From positions 186,001-250,000 of the forward strand of contig NZ_JAGEOJ010000006.1 of the NCBI RefSeq assembly GCF_017573505.1: a DNA stretch of 64,000 bases, in the 5' to 3' direction. The notes below the pieces were generated by a model that ran no database searches, had not been told where the DNA came from, and saw nothing but the letters and a program-made list of their open reading frames with translations. Source of the DNA: Actinomadura barringtoniae. Its GTDB lineage: Bacteria; Actinomycetota; Actinomycetes; Streptosporangiales; Streptosporangiaceae. This document shows positions 24,960 through 33,716 of this stretch, piece by piece. Position numbers and translations under genes: made by a program. Every line of letters begins with the position of its first letter. The stretch's first letter is position 1.

Positions 24960-25988
24960 TCATCGGTCCCACACCCGGACATGTTCAGTAGTGCCGCGAA
25001 TCGGCCGATCTGCTGGGCCGGACAGGTAGGGGCTGATCCAGCGGCGTTCAACTCGGGTACGGCCTGGGCCGCAGTGGTAACGGCGCCAATGTCCGGTGAC
25101 CCAGCTTCGGTGTTTCCGCGGGCGGCGTTGTCGGTCTCGCTCTTCTGCCGAGGCTCGGCGCTGCGGGGAGCGAACGTGAATGACTCTGACCCCGCCCGTG
25201 GGAAGTCCCGCCTTCGCCAATCTCCGGCGCGCGGCCCGCTGCGCGTCCTCGAGCGTCTGGGCGGCACACGGTTGGCTCATCAGCAGCCATGCCGCGCAGA
25301 CGGTTTGTCCCCACGCCGTGGTTAAGCCCGGTTCCGTGGGCAGTTCCTCTCGCGTGCCGAGCCGCAGGATGAGCTCGTTGTCGGGCATGAACGGGCCGAT
25401 GCTGCGACGCCATTGGCGATGGCAGTCCGGGTCGTCACCGCAGATCGCCTGAATCGGGCCGAGCGGGTCGCTGTAGAAGGTGAACCAGACCGCGCCATCA
25501 GCCCAGTCCCGTCCGACCTCAATGTCTGCCCATCCTGTGTCGACAGTGATGGCCGAGCGCCGAACGCCCCAGCCGACAGCGACGATGTCGACAGCGACGT
25601 CCTCGTGGTGGAGGGTGCCGATCGGCTCGGCGAACACCATGAACCCGCTGCGGCTCGGAAGATCGTGTTCGTACAGCTCAAGTTCGGTGAGCTGGCTGCC
25701 GGCGTGCTTGGCCAACGCGGTCATCTCGGCCGAGACCCAGTACAGCTCGGCACCCAGGATCCGTTGCCGTTCCTCGCTGGCCAGCCGTTGCGCCGCCACC
25801 CGGCGATTCGGCGCCTTCGGGAAGACCTGCTGGCTGCCGCGCAGCGCCATCTCCAAGTAGAAGGCCGGACCGCTGTCTTTTAGCCAGGCGGCCAGCTTGC
25901 CGCGTAGTTCGGGGAGTTGGCGCGCCTCGGGTGGACGCCATCGCCCTGCACGGTCTGCGCCGTTCTCTGGATCCTGAGTCTCGGTCAT
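24960..25988 (-). CDS. Hypothetical protein of actinobacterial accessory regions (342 aa)
   Basis: MTETQDPENGADRAGRWRPP opens a soluble protein. The middle part is beta-rich (AVGWGVRRSAITVDTGWADI) and contains PDCHRQWRRSIGPFMP. The C-terminus is strongly basic and ends in a Trp/Arg/Tyr-rich string (WVTGHWRRYHCGPG, then RRWISPYLSGPAD and VRVWDR), the kind of ending seen on many plasmid and integrative-element proteins of actinomycetes. The start follows GGGGGGAGGCT, and an AT-rich promoter-like sequence lies just upstream. The function is unknown; DNA or RNA binding by the basic tail is a guess. Confidence 0.65.
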   Translation of the reverse strand: MTETQDPENGADRAGRWRPPEARQLPELRGKLAAWLKDSGPAFYLEMALRGSQQVFPKAPNRRVAAQRLASEERQRILGAELYWVSAEMTALAKHAGSQLTELELYEHDLPSRSGFMVFAEPIGTLHHEDVAVDIVAVGWGVRRSAITVDTGWADIEVGRDWADGAVWFTFYSDPLGPIQAICGDDPDCHRQWRRSIGPFMPDNELILRLGTREELPTEPGLTTAWGQTVCAAWLLMSQPCAAQTLEDAQRAARRRLAKAGLPTGGVRVIHVRSPQRRASAEERDRQRRPRKHRSWVTGHWRRYHCGPGRTRVERRWISPYLSGPADRPIRGTTEHVRVWDR

Positions 25989-26004
25989 AGCCTCCCCCCA
26001 ACAT

Positions 26005-26028
26005 CATTGTATAGCTATTATAGCATCA
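26005..26028 (-). promoter_or_regulatory. AT-rich promoter-like sequence upstream of the 342-aa gene
   Basis: On the minus strand GCTATAATAGCTATACAATG contains a perfect -10 hexamer TATAAT and a direct repeat of GCTATA, striking in such a GC-rich region. It ends about 17-20 nt before the GGGGGGAGG ribosome site of the gene starting at 25988. Confidence 0.5.
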
Positions 26029-26086
26029 CTCTTTCAGGGGTGACGGGACTGCCCTCGCTACGGTGCAAGCGGCACGCGCCGCCGCG

Positions 26087-26560
26087 TTAAGCGAAGCGTC
26101 CGTGCCAGGAGTCGTCGGCCAGTTCGTCGAGCGCCTCGGCTTCTTCCTGGGCGAGGGTCGTGAAGTAGAAGGCGTCCCAGCGGCGGAGCTCGGCGAGCTC
26201 GGCATCAGTGGCCGGCTGGACATTGGCGGTCTCGCCGGAACGCAGGTGGAAGACCAGGCCGTCACCGTCCAGGACAGCGTTCGTCCAGGAGAGTGCACGG
26301 CGGCGGGCAAGGCTGAGGTTGAAGGCAGTGGTGCCGTCGTCCTCGCGGTAGCTCGCGAGAATGGGACGGACCCAGATGGTGTGGCCGTCTTCGTCGTCGA
26401 TCCGCCAGTGCCGTGCGAGAGAGGCACGGAAGGATTCGGTGCCGTCCTGGTCGGTGACCACGAGCTGGGCTCCTGCGTCGAGTTCGTCGCCGGTGGCGGT
26501 GTGGCCGCCTTCCAACAGGGTTTGGAAGCGCTGAAGCCAGCTGTCAGCTGCGATGTTCAT
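26087..26560 (-). CDS. Last gene of the eight-gene unit, unknown (157 aa)
   Basis: MNIAADSWLQRFQTLLEGGH starts an acidic soluble protein with a beta-strand middle (LARHWRIDDEDGHTIWVRPI) and a helical, Glu-rich end (LAQEEAEALDELADDSWHG). It overlaps the 667-aa gene by 4 nt and closes a unit running from 34540. The acidic composition and position directly after a putative enzymatic protein would fit an immunity or chaperone role, but that is inference only. No family is recognised. Confidence 0.65.
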   Translation of the reverse strand: MNIAADSWLQRFQTLLEGGHTATGDELDAGAQLVVTDQDGTESFRASLARHWRIDDEDGHTIWVRPILASYREDDGTTAFNLSLARRRALSWTNAVLDGDGLVFHLRSGETANVQPATDAELAELRRWDAFYFTTLAQEEAEALDELADDSWHGRFA

Positions 26561-28560
26561 GTGACGATCTCCGTTACGGGTTTCCCTGCCAAATGGGTGA
26601 TTTCCTTGGCGGCGAAGATGTCCAAGAGCTGCTGGCGTTGGGCCGGCGACGAGCAGACGATGCGGCTGGGTGCCTCTGTGCCGAGCAGGTCGATGCCGTG
26701 CTTGAACATGATTTCGTTGCTGGAGCCCTTGAACTGGGCGATCTTGTACGGGTCGCGGGTCTGCCCGGAGGTGCTGTGGCCGCTCTTAGGGTTGAGACAG
26801 CCGAAGTGGTCGCTGCCATAGGCGTAGTAGTCGCTGCGGCTCAGAAGGGTCGTGGGGTCATCCCACACCAGCGCGGGCCCCGTTGGGTTGGGGGCTGAGG
26901 TGGCGCGCAGGAAGACCGAGTTGGCGCCGCCAGTGCGCTTGTCCGAGCTCTCGCTCATGCCTTTACCAGGCTTGACGCCCATGACGGCACGTCGCTCGGT
27001 GGAGGTCAGCACGCCCGCGGTGAGCATGGAAGCTAGGTTGCCCCCACTGACGTGGTGGATAAGGCGCTTGCCGGACCACGCGTGGGTGAGTTTGGCGCTG
27101 GAACCGGCGACGTCGAAGCGGCCCCAGGTGAGCCAGCCGCCACTGACTTTGGGGGCAGGGTCGTAGCTAGGGCTTGCGGCGAGTGCCTCGCCGTCAGGGA
27201 AGCCGGTTGCGGTGGCCACGGCTGCGCGTAGGAGTTTGACCTTCTTGGGAAGACAGCGGGCGGCGGCTTCGAGTTGGAAGTCGCGAGCCAGACTTTGGAG
27301 GGCGGGCTCGTCCAGGCCGACGGCAAGGTGAGCTTGAGTGTGGAAGATCTCTTGTAGTTCGAGCTCCTCCAGATGCTTGGCCTGGGCGACTGCTTTGCTG
27401 ACGCTGGGGGCGGTCGCGAGGCCTTGTGCGGTGATGTTGTTGTTCAGGTAGGTCCATTCGCCTTCGGCTGCGCTCATGGGCCGGTTCACCAGGTGAAGGT
27501 TGCCGAGGTTGCGGACCAGGTGCTTACCGTGGCCCGCGCCAGCCGGCGCGTGGATCTCCAGCTGGCCTCGAAGTGAGTATTCCGCGCCGGACTTTTCGTT
27601 GGCGGCGTACGGACGGTAGATGGCGGTGTAACCGTCACCCAGGCCGACGAGATACTCGCTGCCGGTCGCCGTGGTACGAGACGTGCCGTCCCAGGAGGCG
27701 ACGCCGGTCGTGGGATCGACCTTGGCCCGGATGCGCTGTGCGTCGCGCAGCGTGGTGGGCAGGCCTTGAGCCTCGTCACCGAGTGGGGCGGGGACGTGTT
27801 TGGTGATGGTGACCTCGCCGGTGGTCTCGTACGGCGCAATGAAAGGGACCTTGCCAAGTGCGGTATCAGCGATGTGTGACTGGATCAGCTCCAGGCGGTC
27901 CCCGTAGTAGGCGGCCATGGCCACCTCGGCGTCGGAGACGTTGGCGTTGCCGCTGACCGCCGTGACGGCGTCGAGCGCGGTGGTGACGTAGTCCTTGGTG
28001 TGCTCAGGGATCTCCTTGCCGCTCTTGATCTTGTGGTTCACGCTGATCACGGCCTTCTCGAGCTGTTCGTACAGTTGCTTGTCTTTGTCGAGGGGCAGTC
28101 GGCCGGTGACCTGCTCGGTGACCTGGACGGGCACCATGACAGTGGCGGAGACGGCCAGGGCTTCCATCAGCTTGGGTTCGGCGTTCTGCTCCACGGTGGC
28201 CAGCAGGACCTCGCGTGGGCCGCTGGGCGAGGCGTAGGAGATGAGCGTCGCCGTGGAGTCGGCCAGGTCCGCACCTCCCACCAGTACCGGCACTCCGACG
28301 CCAAGACCCTCGGGTGGAGTCTCGGGGATGGGCGTCAGGGCCTCCGGGCTCGCTCGGCTGACTCCCTTCGGCTCCAACTGAGGACCTGTGCCGGCGGATG
28401 ACTGGTCTGGAGGCTTCGAGGTAGGGACGGGATCGGTTCCATCCGCCTGCGGGAGATCTCCAGGTTGGTGGTCGTCGTTCTGGCCCTGGTTGATCGCCAC
28501 GTGGATGGTCGGCCCGATCGTGTACGCGGAGTGGGCGGCGCTGGAGTTGCTGCCCATCAC
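26557..28560 (-). CDS. 667-aa protein with ART-like C-terminal domain, possible effector
   Basis: The N-terminus MMGSNSSAAHSAYTIGPTIH resembles that of the 780-aa neighbour (MMGSNSATAHASYGVSP), then a Pro/Ser linker follows. Residues about 95-330 form a mixed domain, and about 225-360 contain repeated SEYLVGLGDGYTAIYRPY-like strands. The C-terminal part (about 495-667) has LIHHVSGGNLASMLTAGVLT near residue 499 and SSNEIMFKHGIDLLG near residue 613, an order reminiscent of ADP-ribosyltransferase folds (first His/Arg strand, later Glu strand followed by a Gly turn). This is a pattern match by eye, not a proven domain. The gene begins directly after the stop of the 780-aa gene and overlaps the next by 4 nt. 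Confidence 0.5.
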   Translation of the reverse strand: MMGSNSSAAHSAYTIGPTIHVAINQGQNDDHQPGDLPQADGTDPVPTSKPPDQSSAGTGPQLEPKGVSRASPEALTPIPETPPEGLGVGVPVLVGGADLADSTATLISYASPSGPREVLLATVEQNAEPKLMEALAVSATVMVPVQVTEQVTGRLPLDKDKQLYEQLEKAVISVNHKIKSGKEIPEHTKDYVTTALDAVTAVSGNANVSDAEVAMAAYYGDRLELIQSHIADTALGKVPFIAPYETTGEVTITKHVPAPLGDEAQGLPTTLRDAQRIRAKVDPTTGVASWDGTSRTTATGSEYLVGLGDGYTAIYRPYAANEKSGAEYSLRGQLEIHAPAGAGHGKHLVRNLGNLHLVNRPMSAAEGEWTYLNNNITAQGLATAPSVSKAVAQAKHLEELELQEIFHTQAHLAVGLDEPALQSLARDFQLEAAARCLPKKVKLLRAAVATATGFPDGEALAASPSYDPAPKVSGGWLTWGRFDVAGSSAKLTHAWSGKRLIHHVSGGNLASMLTAGVLTSTERRAVMGVKPGKGMSESSDKRTGGANSVFLRATSAPNPTGPALVWDDPTTLLSRSDYYAYGSDHFGCLNPKSGHSTSGQTRDPYKIAQFKGSSNEIMFKHGIDLLGTEAPSRIVCSSPAQRQQLLDIFAAKEITHLAGKPVTEIVT

Positions 28561-30903
28561 CTACGCTCCGTCCTTCAAGTGCGCCCCGGAGCTCAGGTGC
28601 ACCTGCTCTGCGAAGAAGTCGGCGAAGGCTTGACGGAGGCCGTGTTTGCGCTCGACGGCATGGTCCAGGAACGCCTCGGCGACCTGTTCGTTGCTCACCT
28701 TCTGCGCTGGAATGCCAAGAGATTGAGCCGCATGCTTCCGCATGGCTGGAACCCATGCGACGCCCTGCTTGGCACCGTAATGAGCGGTGTCGTGCAGCAT
28801 GCGTCGCCACTCGCCGTCGGGGACCGCTTCGAACGCCTTGATCACTGGGTGTGCGGCCGCTGGGTTGATCTTCACGCCCTCGCCGAGCTTGCCTCTCAGC
28901 TGAGCGTCGTAGGCGCGTTGATACACCGGGCGCGCCGAGCCGTAGGACTTGTTGGGGTGGTAGTCGAGGGCAAGCCGGTCCTGCCCCCAGAATTTGAAGG
29001 CCTGTCCCTGATCGATGGGCACCAAGCCCCCGGACGGAGTCCGCAACACGTTGTCGCTCTTGCCATCGTGGTCACCCACCATCCATGCAGCCACGTGGAA
29101 GCGGACCATCGCGTCCACATCGGCCTGCGACCACGATCCCGGAGCGTCCGGCAGCTCATGCGCATTGCTGATCAGCGGTTGAACGGATCCCGTCTTTCCG
29201 CCCAACGTCTTCACATACACCGGCACCGAGGGAATCCCGGCCGTGTGGAAAGCGCGGGATGCTGCTGCCTCGGCGTGAGCGCGGGCTCCACCGAAAGACT
29301 TGTCGGGTTTGAAGAGCCACGTGGATCCATCGGGGGCCTGGTGAAGGAATTTGGAGTGGCCACCACCCAGATGGGCGGCCTTCCCAGGCCCAAAGGTCCA
29401 GGACGCGATCTCGGTGACGGCAGGGCGTGAGGGGACGTCCGCTGCCGTCGCTTTGGCTTGGTTGAGCGCGGCAACCAGCGCCCGATGCTCGGCGATGAAT
29501 CCGCCCGGTGAGGTCGGCTTGGTCGTCGAGGCCTTGGTGGTCGTGGTGGGTTTGGTCGTGGTTGCGGTCGGTGGCACAGCGTGCCCGGTGGGCGGTCCCC
29601 AACCGGAGGAGATCCAGTTCGAGATGTGCGCGCGTGTTGCGGTGCCTGCGTCGGGCATCCCGAGATGAGCGGCGGCCTTGCGGAGATGTGCCAGCTTCTG
29701 GGCTGTGGCCCAGCCGTCGAACCCAGCTGTCATTTCGCTGGCGGGAGGATGGCTCAAAGAGCTGATGTTCGGGCTGAGGTGTTTCCAGGCCTCGACGGCG
29801 TTGTGAGCGTTCGCGTAGCTGCCCGCGACGTAGGCGTAGCAGCCGAGTTCGTCCCAAGACTCCTTCTTCCCGGTCAGCGGGGGCGGCACGAAGCCGCCGA
29901 CTGGACTGCCGGTGAAGGAGACCAGATCGGTGTGGCTGAGGATCAAGGCCTTGGCGTCCGCTCCACGTTGAACGGCCGTGTGCTTCAAGGACTCTGCCTC
30001 CACGGCGGGTGTGCTGGAGCGGAGGAGGGCCACGGTTTCCATCGGTGAGAGCAGAACGGACTCGTCCAAGGTGAGCTTGCCCGTGGCCTGCTCGGTCTTG
30101 GCCAGGTCGTAGACACCGGGCAGCTGAGACTTCAGCAGGGCACCGGTGACCTTCTCCCGTACGTCAGCTTTGATCTGGTCCGCGTCGCTGGGGAGGCCCG
30201 GACCCGTCGCGGTGAACACCTTGTTCTCTGCGGCCAGCAGTTGCTCGATCTGCTCAGGCTTGTCAGCGCCAGCTTCTGCTGAATGCTTGAGGCTGTCCGC
30301 CTGGGCCAGGGTGTCGGAGCAAGCCGCAGCGAATTCCTGTGGAGTTGCCTGCCATACGCCCTCGGCGGATGCCGCCGCAGCTCCGAAGCGTTCCGCCGCC
30401 TTGGCCTGGATCTTGGCCTTGATGTCGGAGTCCGCGGGGACCGCGGGGTTCAGCCAGTACTCCAAAGCCGGATGCCCGTTGAATCCACCGGCAAGCTCGG
30501 GGTGTTCGAATCCGTGGGCGGTCGCAAGCTTCTGCAGGTCCTTGTTGTCCAGATTCCAGAGGTAAGCCTCCGCTGTGCTCAGCAGGTCCTGGTAGGCGAT
30601 GGTCGCGTCGTCCGAGTGCAGCAGGTCGCTGCCCTGAAGGGCTTTGAACTCCGCGCGGGAATCGTTGATCGCTTGGCTGAACGCCGCGTATTGGCCCATC
30701 AGGTCATCGGGATCGAGGTCGACGATCGGGGAGCCGTGCGGGTCGTCGGGATCCGCGCCACCCTGGGCAATGATCTTTGCGAGCGCGGTCAGCTTCTTCG
30801 CTTCCGCCAGGTGCTCGGAGGCCGTTACCGCGGGAACGGTCACAGCCACCGACGGGGACACCCCGTAGCTGGCGTGCGCGGTCGCCGAGTTGGAACCCAT
30901 CAC
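28561..30903 (-). CDS. 780-aa protein with HipA/PI3-kinase-like domain
   Basis: Residues 1-440 are mostly helical and of unknown type, beginning MMGSNSATAHASYGVSP. A Thr/Lys/Pro linker lies at about 442-465. The C-terminal part reads like a kinase of the HipA/PI3-4-kinase type: a lysine in STWLFKPDKSFGG (about 525-537), a catalytic-loop-like VGDHDGKSDNVL (about 605-616) with Asp and Asn, and a metal-binding VPIDQGQAFKF (about 623-633). It could phosphorylate a protein or nucleotide, or be a pseudokinase. It overlaps the 115-aa gene by 4 nt and abuts the 667-aa gene. Large two-domain proteins of this kind occur in phage and polymorphic-toxin settings (inference). Confidence 0.55.
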   Translation of the reverse strand: MMGSNSATAHASYGVSPSVAVTVPAVTASEHLAEAKKLTALAKIIAQGGADPDDPHGSPIVDLDPDDLMGQYAAFSQAINDSRAEFKALQGSDLLHSDDATIAYQDLLSTAEAYLWNLDNKDLQKLATAHGFEHPELAGGFNGHPALEYWLNPAVPADSDIKAKIQAKAAERFGAAAASAEGVWQATPQEFAAACSDTLAQADSLKHSAEAGADKPEQIEQLLAAENKVFTATGPGLPSDADQIKADVREKVTGALLKSQLPGVYDLAKTEQATGKLTLDESVLLSPMETVALLRSSTPAVEAESLKHTAVQRGADAKALILSHTDLVSFTGSPVGGFVPPPLTGKKESWDELGCYAYVAGSYANAHNAVEAWKHLSPNISSLSHPPASEMTAGFDGWATAQKLAHLRKAAAHLGMPDAGTATRAHISNWISSGWGPPTGHAVPPTATTTKPTTTTKASTTKPTSPGGFIAEHRALVAALNQAKATAADVPSRPAVTEIASWTFGPGKAAHLGGGHSKFLHQAPDGSTWLFKPDKSFGGARAHAEAAASRAFHTAGIPSVPVYVKTLGGKTGSVQPLISNAHELPDAPGSWSQADVDAMVRFHVAAWMVGDHDGKSDNVLRTPSGGLVPIDQGQAFKFWGQDRLALDYHPNKSYGSARPVYQRAYDAQLRGKLGEGVKINPAAAHPVIKAFEAVPDGEWRRMLHDTAHYGAKQGVAWVPAMRKHAAQSLGIPAQKVSNEQVAEAFLDHAVERKHGLRQAFADFFAEQVHLSSGAHLKDGA

Positions 30904-31247
30904 TTGGCCCGTCGCTCGTGGAAGACCGGCAGGACCTCGATCAGGAGGCCGTTCAGGAGCGTCTCGACAGTCTCGGCCAGCACGGCTTCGGCGCTCCCCG
31001 CCAGCAGCGGAACCTCGGTGAGCTGCCCACGATCCGCCCAGTCTTGGACCAGTTCCTCAGTGATCGGGTTGGCCAGTCTGCGGCGCCAGGACAGGCCGCG
31101 TTCGTAGGTCATCGGCACCCAGGAGACGTACGGCTCGCCGAGGACGGCAGCGGCGCCAGCTGTGACCCCGAAGACCCCAACGGGGTACACATAGGCGCCG
31201 AACTTCGGTTCCCAGGCCAGCATGACGAAGGCCCGCCAGGTGGTCAC
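30900..31247 (-). CDS. Hypothetical 115-aa protein in the coupled unit
   Basis: The GTG at 31247 overlaps the previous stop as GTGA. The protein starts VTTWRAFVMLAWEPKFGAYV, has a hydrophobic middle (PVGVFGVTAGAAAVLG) and ends in a helix (AVLAETVETLLNGLLIEVLP) with a basic tail (HERRAK). The upstream open frame to 31601 is a shadow inside the DUF4417-like gene. The function is unknown; its tight spacing between the Cys-rich protein and the kinase-like protein suggests it belongs to the same assembly. Confidence 0.6.
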   Translation of the reverse strand: MTTWRAFVMLAWEPKFGAYVYPVGVFGVTAGAAAVLGEPYVSWVPMTYERGLSWRRRLANPITEELVQDWADRGQLTEVPLLAGSAEAVLAETVETLLNGLLIEVLPVFHERRAK

Positions 31248-32362
31248 GGCGCGCCTCCAGGTAGCAGCGATGCCATGTACCGCACAGTCGCGGCGAAGGC
31301 GTCCGGTGTACGCGCGTGGAGGTCTTGCCGTCCGTCCTGGGTCATGACGGCGCCGTGCAGGGCGTACTGCATCGGGTTCTGCGAGATGACCGTCAACCGC
31401 GTCCCGAACAGCTCGACAAGACCGGCGATACGGTCGGCGCGCGATAGGCCCGTCACGATGACCGGCAGGGTTGCCGGGAGGTTTTCGGCCAGCCAGGACA
31501 GGCCAGGCAGCGACCACGATTCCCAGTTCGAGTTTTCTCGCACGGTCTGCAGGTTGACGGCGATCGCCGGCGGAGTCGCCTCCAGGCTCCAGTCGGCCCA
31601 TCGACGCAGGTCTTCCAGCCGGAACCAGTACACGTTCGGCACCACCACGGCACCGGCGGCGGCGAACTCGGCGGCCATCATGATCGACCGGCGCATGTTG
31701 ATCAGATGCTCGATCCGAGGCCAGTTGCCGTAGATGGAGTAGTTCGGCGCGAGCACGACGTCCCAGCCCTGCGCCACGATCCGTTCGACCAGGCGGTCAC
31801 GGCGCCGGTACGTCCAGAACGCCTCGACCAGCGGGTCTACTCCGTACCCGGCGAGCACCGCCAGCTGGCCGGGCGCCAACCCCAAGACTCTGTGCACGTC
31901 GTTGCCCGCAAACCGCGGATAGACCACATGGCTGGCCAACGAGAACACCCGCCGCAGCCCCACGGCATAGGCGGGCCAGCGCAAGCCTCGGTCGAGCTCA
32001 GACACCACCGACCCGTCGACCTGCGGGATGAACGACGGCAACTCCGCCGGCAGGCGACCGCCCAGCCGAAGGCCGTCAAAGGTGAGAGTCCCGCCTAGGT
32101 CGGCCATCCACTCGGCGATGTCCGACCGGGACGGACAGCGGATCGGGCAACGATCACACGCGCCTTGGGGCGCGGACGCTTCTGCATGAGCGCATCCGCA
32201 ATACGAACAATCGCTGTTACATCCCGAGCACAAGGGCTCCACCGTGGCCGGCCCGCCGTGCCCGCCGTCGCCCGTCCAGAAGGCGCAGTCACGGCAGGAG
32301 CAGGCTCTCCCAGGAAGGGGAACCGGACCAGAAGTCGGCCAGGGAAGCGACACGGCGCTCAC
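31244..32362 (-). CDS. DUF4417-like protein with an 11-cysteine N-terminal region
   Basis: 372 residues. The first 76 residues hold eleven Cys (21, 23, 26, 45, 48, 52, 55, 57, 69, 72, 76), including C48-X3-C52-X2-C55, the spacing of a radical-SAM [4Fe-4S] site, although zinc ribbons are equally possible. The C-terminal domain matches DUF4417 in pattern: VLAPNYSIYGNWPRIEHLIN (about 203-222), then MRRSIMMAAEFAAAGAVVVP and NVYWFRLEDLRRW, with later SRADRIAGLVELFG and QNPMQYALHG. DUF4417 proteins are common in phages and plasmids and have no assigned activity. The gene overlaps ParB-like (4 nt) and the 115-aa gene (4 nt). Confidence 0.65.
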   Translation of the reverse strand: MSAVSLPWPTSGPVPLPGRACSCRDCAFWTGDGGHGGPATVEPLCSGCNSDCSYCGCAHAEASAPQGACDRCPIRCPSRSDIAEWMADLGGTLTFDGLRLGGRLPAELPSFIPQVDGSVVSELDRGLRWPAYAVGLRRVFSLASHVVYPRFAGNDVHRVLGLAPGQLAVLAGYGVDPLVEAFWTYRRRDRLVERIVAQGWDVVLAPNYSIYGNWPRIEHLINMRRSIMMAAEFAAAGAVVVPNVYWFRLEDLRRWADWSLEATPPAIAVNLQTVRENSNWESWSLPGLSWLAENLPATLPVIVTGLSRADRIAGLVELFGTRLTVISQNPMQYALHGAVMTQDGRQDLHARTPDAFAATVRYMASLLPGGAP

Positions 32363-33468
32363 GACCCCGCCTCCTCCAGCAAGCGATGCAGGTCAGCCAC
32401 AAGCAACCGCAGCGATCCAGCCTCGTACCCCTCGGCACGACAGCCGGCCCGCAACTGCTCCGCCAACTCGCCGAGAACCGTGCATGTGCGCTCAACCAGG
32501 CTCGAAGCGATCGCCCTCGGCTCCAGATGTCCCTCATCGCCTGCCGGTCGGGACAACTTGGCGGCACGGGAGGTGTTAGCTGACTCATGGAGCTCTTCAG
32601 CGGCCTCCACCGCCGCCTCCGCCGACAAGGCCGGATCGCGAGCCGCAGCATGTACGGCAGCGGACAACAGATCAACCCGTCCCCTGCCACGAACCGCCTG
32701 CCAAATCTCCGAGGCAGCATCGGCCCTCCCACCCGCCAAGTCCAAGAAGCGCATCCGCGTGGTGAGCGCGATCTCATGGGCGTCCATCTCGGCCGAAAGC
32801 TCGCGAGGCAAGGCGCGGAACGCAGCGACCACCGCGCGTGCCTTGCGTGGGGACATCTGCACGCCCACCCGGCGGAGGACATCACTCCATGGCGCCGCGG
32901 CCTCGGCGCTACTCCCCCGCAAGCCCTCGAGCTGCCGGAATCTCGCTACAGGGTCCGGTTCCTTCCGTACCGCCTCCGGGATGGAGATGGATGCGGCGGC
33001 CAGGCGCTGCGCCAGCAGAGCGCAACGTTCGTACAGCAACGCGGAAGCGAGTTCTCCGGGCTGTAGCCGTTCGCGGGCGAGGTTCTCCACCAGCTGCCAG
33101 CGACGCCGTTCCTCCTCCTCAAGCGGACCCGGGCACACCACCGCCGGCAGCGCCTGAAAGTGCGGGTTGTCAGGTGCCGAGGTGGCCCCCCAACGCATCG
33201 CCCGCAGCCTGCGCTCGCCGGCGACCAGCAGATGCCGCTCGTCGAGCTGCTCGACCAGAACCGGCTGGAGAAGCCCGATCTCGCTGATCGACGAAATCAG
33301 ATCAGCGAGCGCGGAGGGAGCGGTCGACTCGCCTGGACCTCGCCCCTGCACATCGGTGAACACCGCCCGCGAGCCGAGCAACGGCAGCTGAACGAGTTTG
33401 CGCTGTCGCAACCGCCGGGAGTCCGCCAGCGCAGCGGCCAGCCCGGGGAACTCTGGCTGGGCGGTCAT
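32359..33468 (-). CDS. ParB-like nuclease/partition-domain protein
   Basis: 369 residues. The ParB N-terminal domain is at about 45-160: LISSISEIGLLQPVLVEQL, then HLLVAGERRLRAMRWG (the GERR CTP-binding box) and QLVENLARERLQPGE (the ENL.R box). The central HTH expected of ParB follows but is diverged (WSDVLRRVGVQMSPRKARAV). ParB-like proteins of mobile elements act as CTP-dependent switches, partition factors or transcription regulators. No parA is seen nearby, so chromosome-type partition is unlikely. It overlaps the HTH gene and the DUF4417-like gene by 4 nt each. Confidence 0.8.
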   Translation of the reverse strand: MTAQPEFPGLAAALADSRRLRQRKLVQLPLLGSRAVFTDVQGRGPGESTAPSALADLISSISEIGLLQPVLVEQLDERHLLVAGERRLRAMRWGATSAPDNPHFQALPAVVCPGPLEEEERRRWQLVENLARERLQPGELASALLYERCALLAQRLAAASISIPEAVRKEPDPVARFRQLEGLRGSSAEAAAPWSDVLRRVGVQMSPRKARAVVAAFRALPRELSAEMDAHEIALTTRMRFLDLAGGRADAASEIWQAVRGRGRVDLLSAAVHAAARDPALSAEAAVEAAEELHESANTSRAAKLSRPAGDEGHLEPRAIASSLVERTCTVLGELAEQLRAGCRAEGYEAGSLRLLVADLHRLLEEAGS

Positions 33469-33716
33469 GATGAAGCGTTCCGTTCGGGCTTCCGCTGGCG
33501 TGGCACCGCATTCACATGGATGCCGAGGAGAGCCAGAAGCTCAACGGTCGGGACCACATAGCTGCCACCGACCCGGATCACCCTGCACGGAAACTCGCCG
33601 CGCTTCGCCAGCTCGTAGGCCTTCGTGCGGCCCATGCCGAGGATCCGCGCAGCGGCAAGAAGATCGAGTGCCGGCGGCAGATCAGCGACCTGCGCCAGAG
33701 AGACCGGCCGCTTCAT
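33465..33716 (-). CDS. Excisionase-type (HTH_17/MerR-like) DNA-binding protein
   Basis: 83 residues from ATG 33716, which overlaps the stop of the BTAD regulator (ATGA); a GTG at 33743 is an alternative. ALDLLAAARILGMGRTKAYE followed by LAKRGEFPCRVIRVGGSYVV is the classic excisionase-family winged helix, with a helix, the turn GMGRTKAY and a beta wing. It could be a recombination directionality factor or, given the missing integrase, simply a regulator of this unit. The C-terminal NAVPRQRKPERNASS is basic. Confidence 0.75.
   Translation of the reverse strand: MKRPVSLAQVADLPPALDLLAAARILGMGRTKAYELAKRGEFPCRVIRVGGSYVVPTVELLALLGIHVNAVPRQRKPERNASS

Noticed and set aside
32359..33468. Classical ParAB partition locus
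   Set aside because: A ParB-like gene is present but no ParA ATPase gene and no parS-like repeat cluster are seen nearby.
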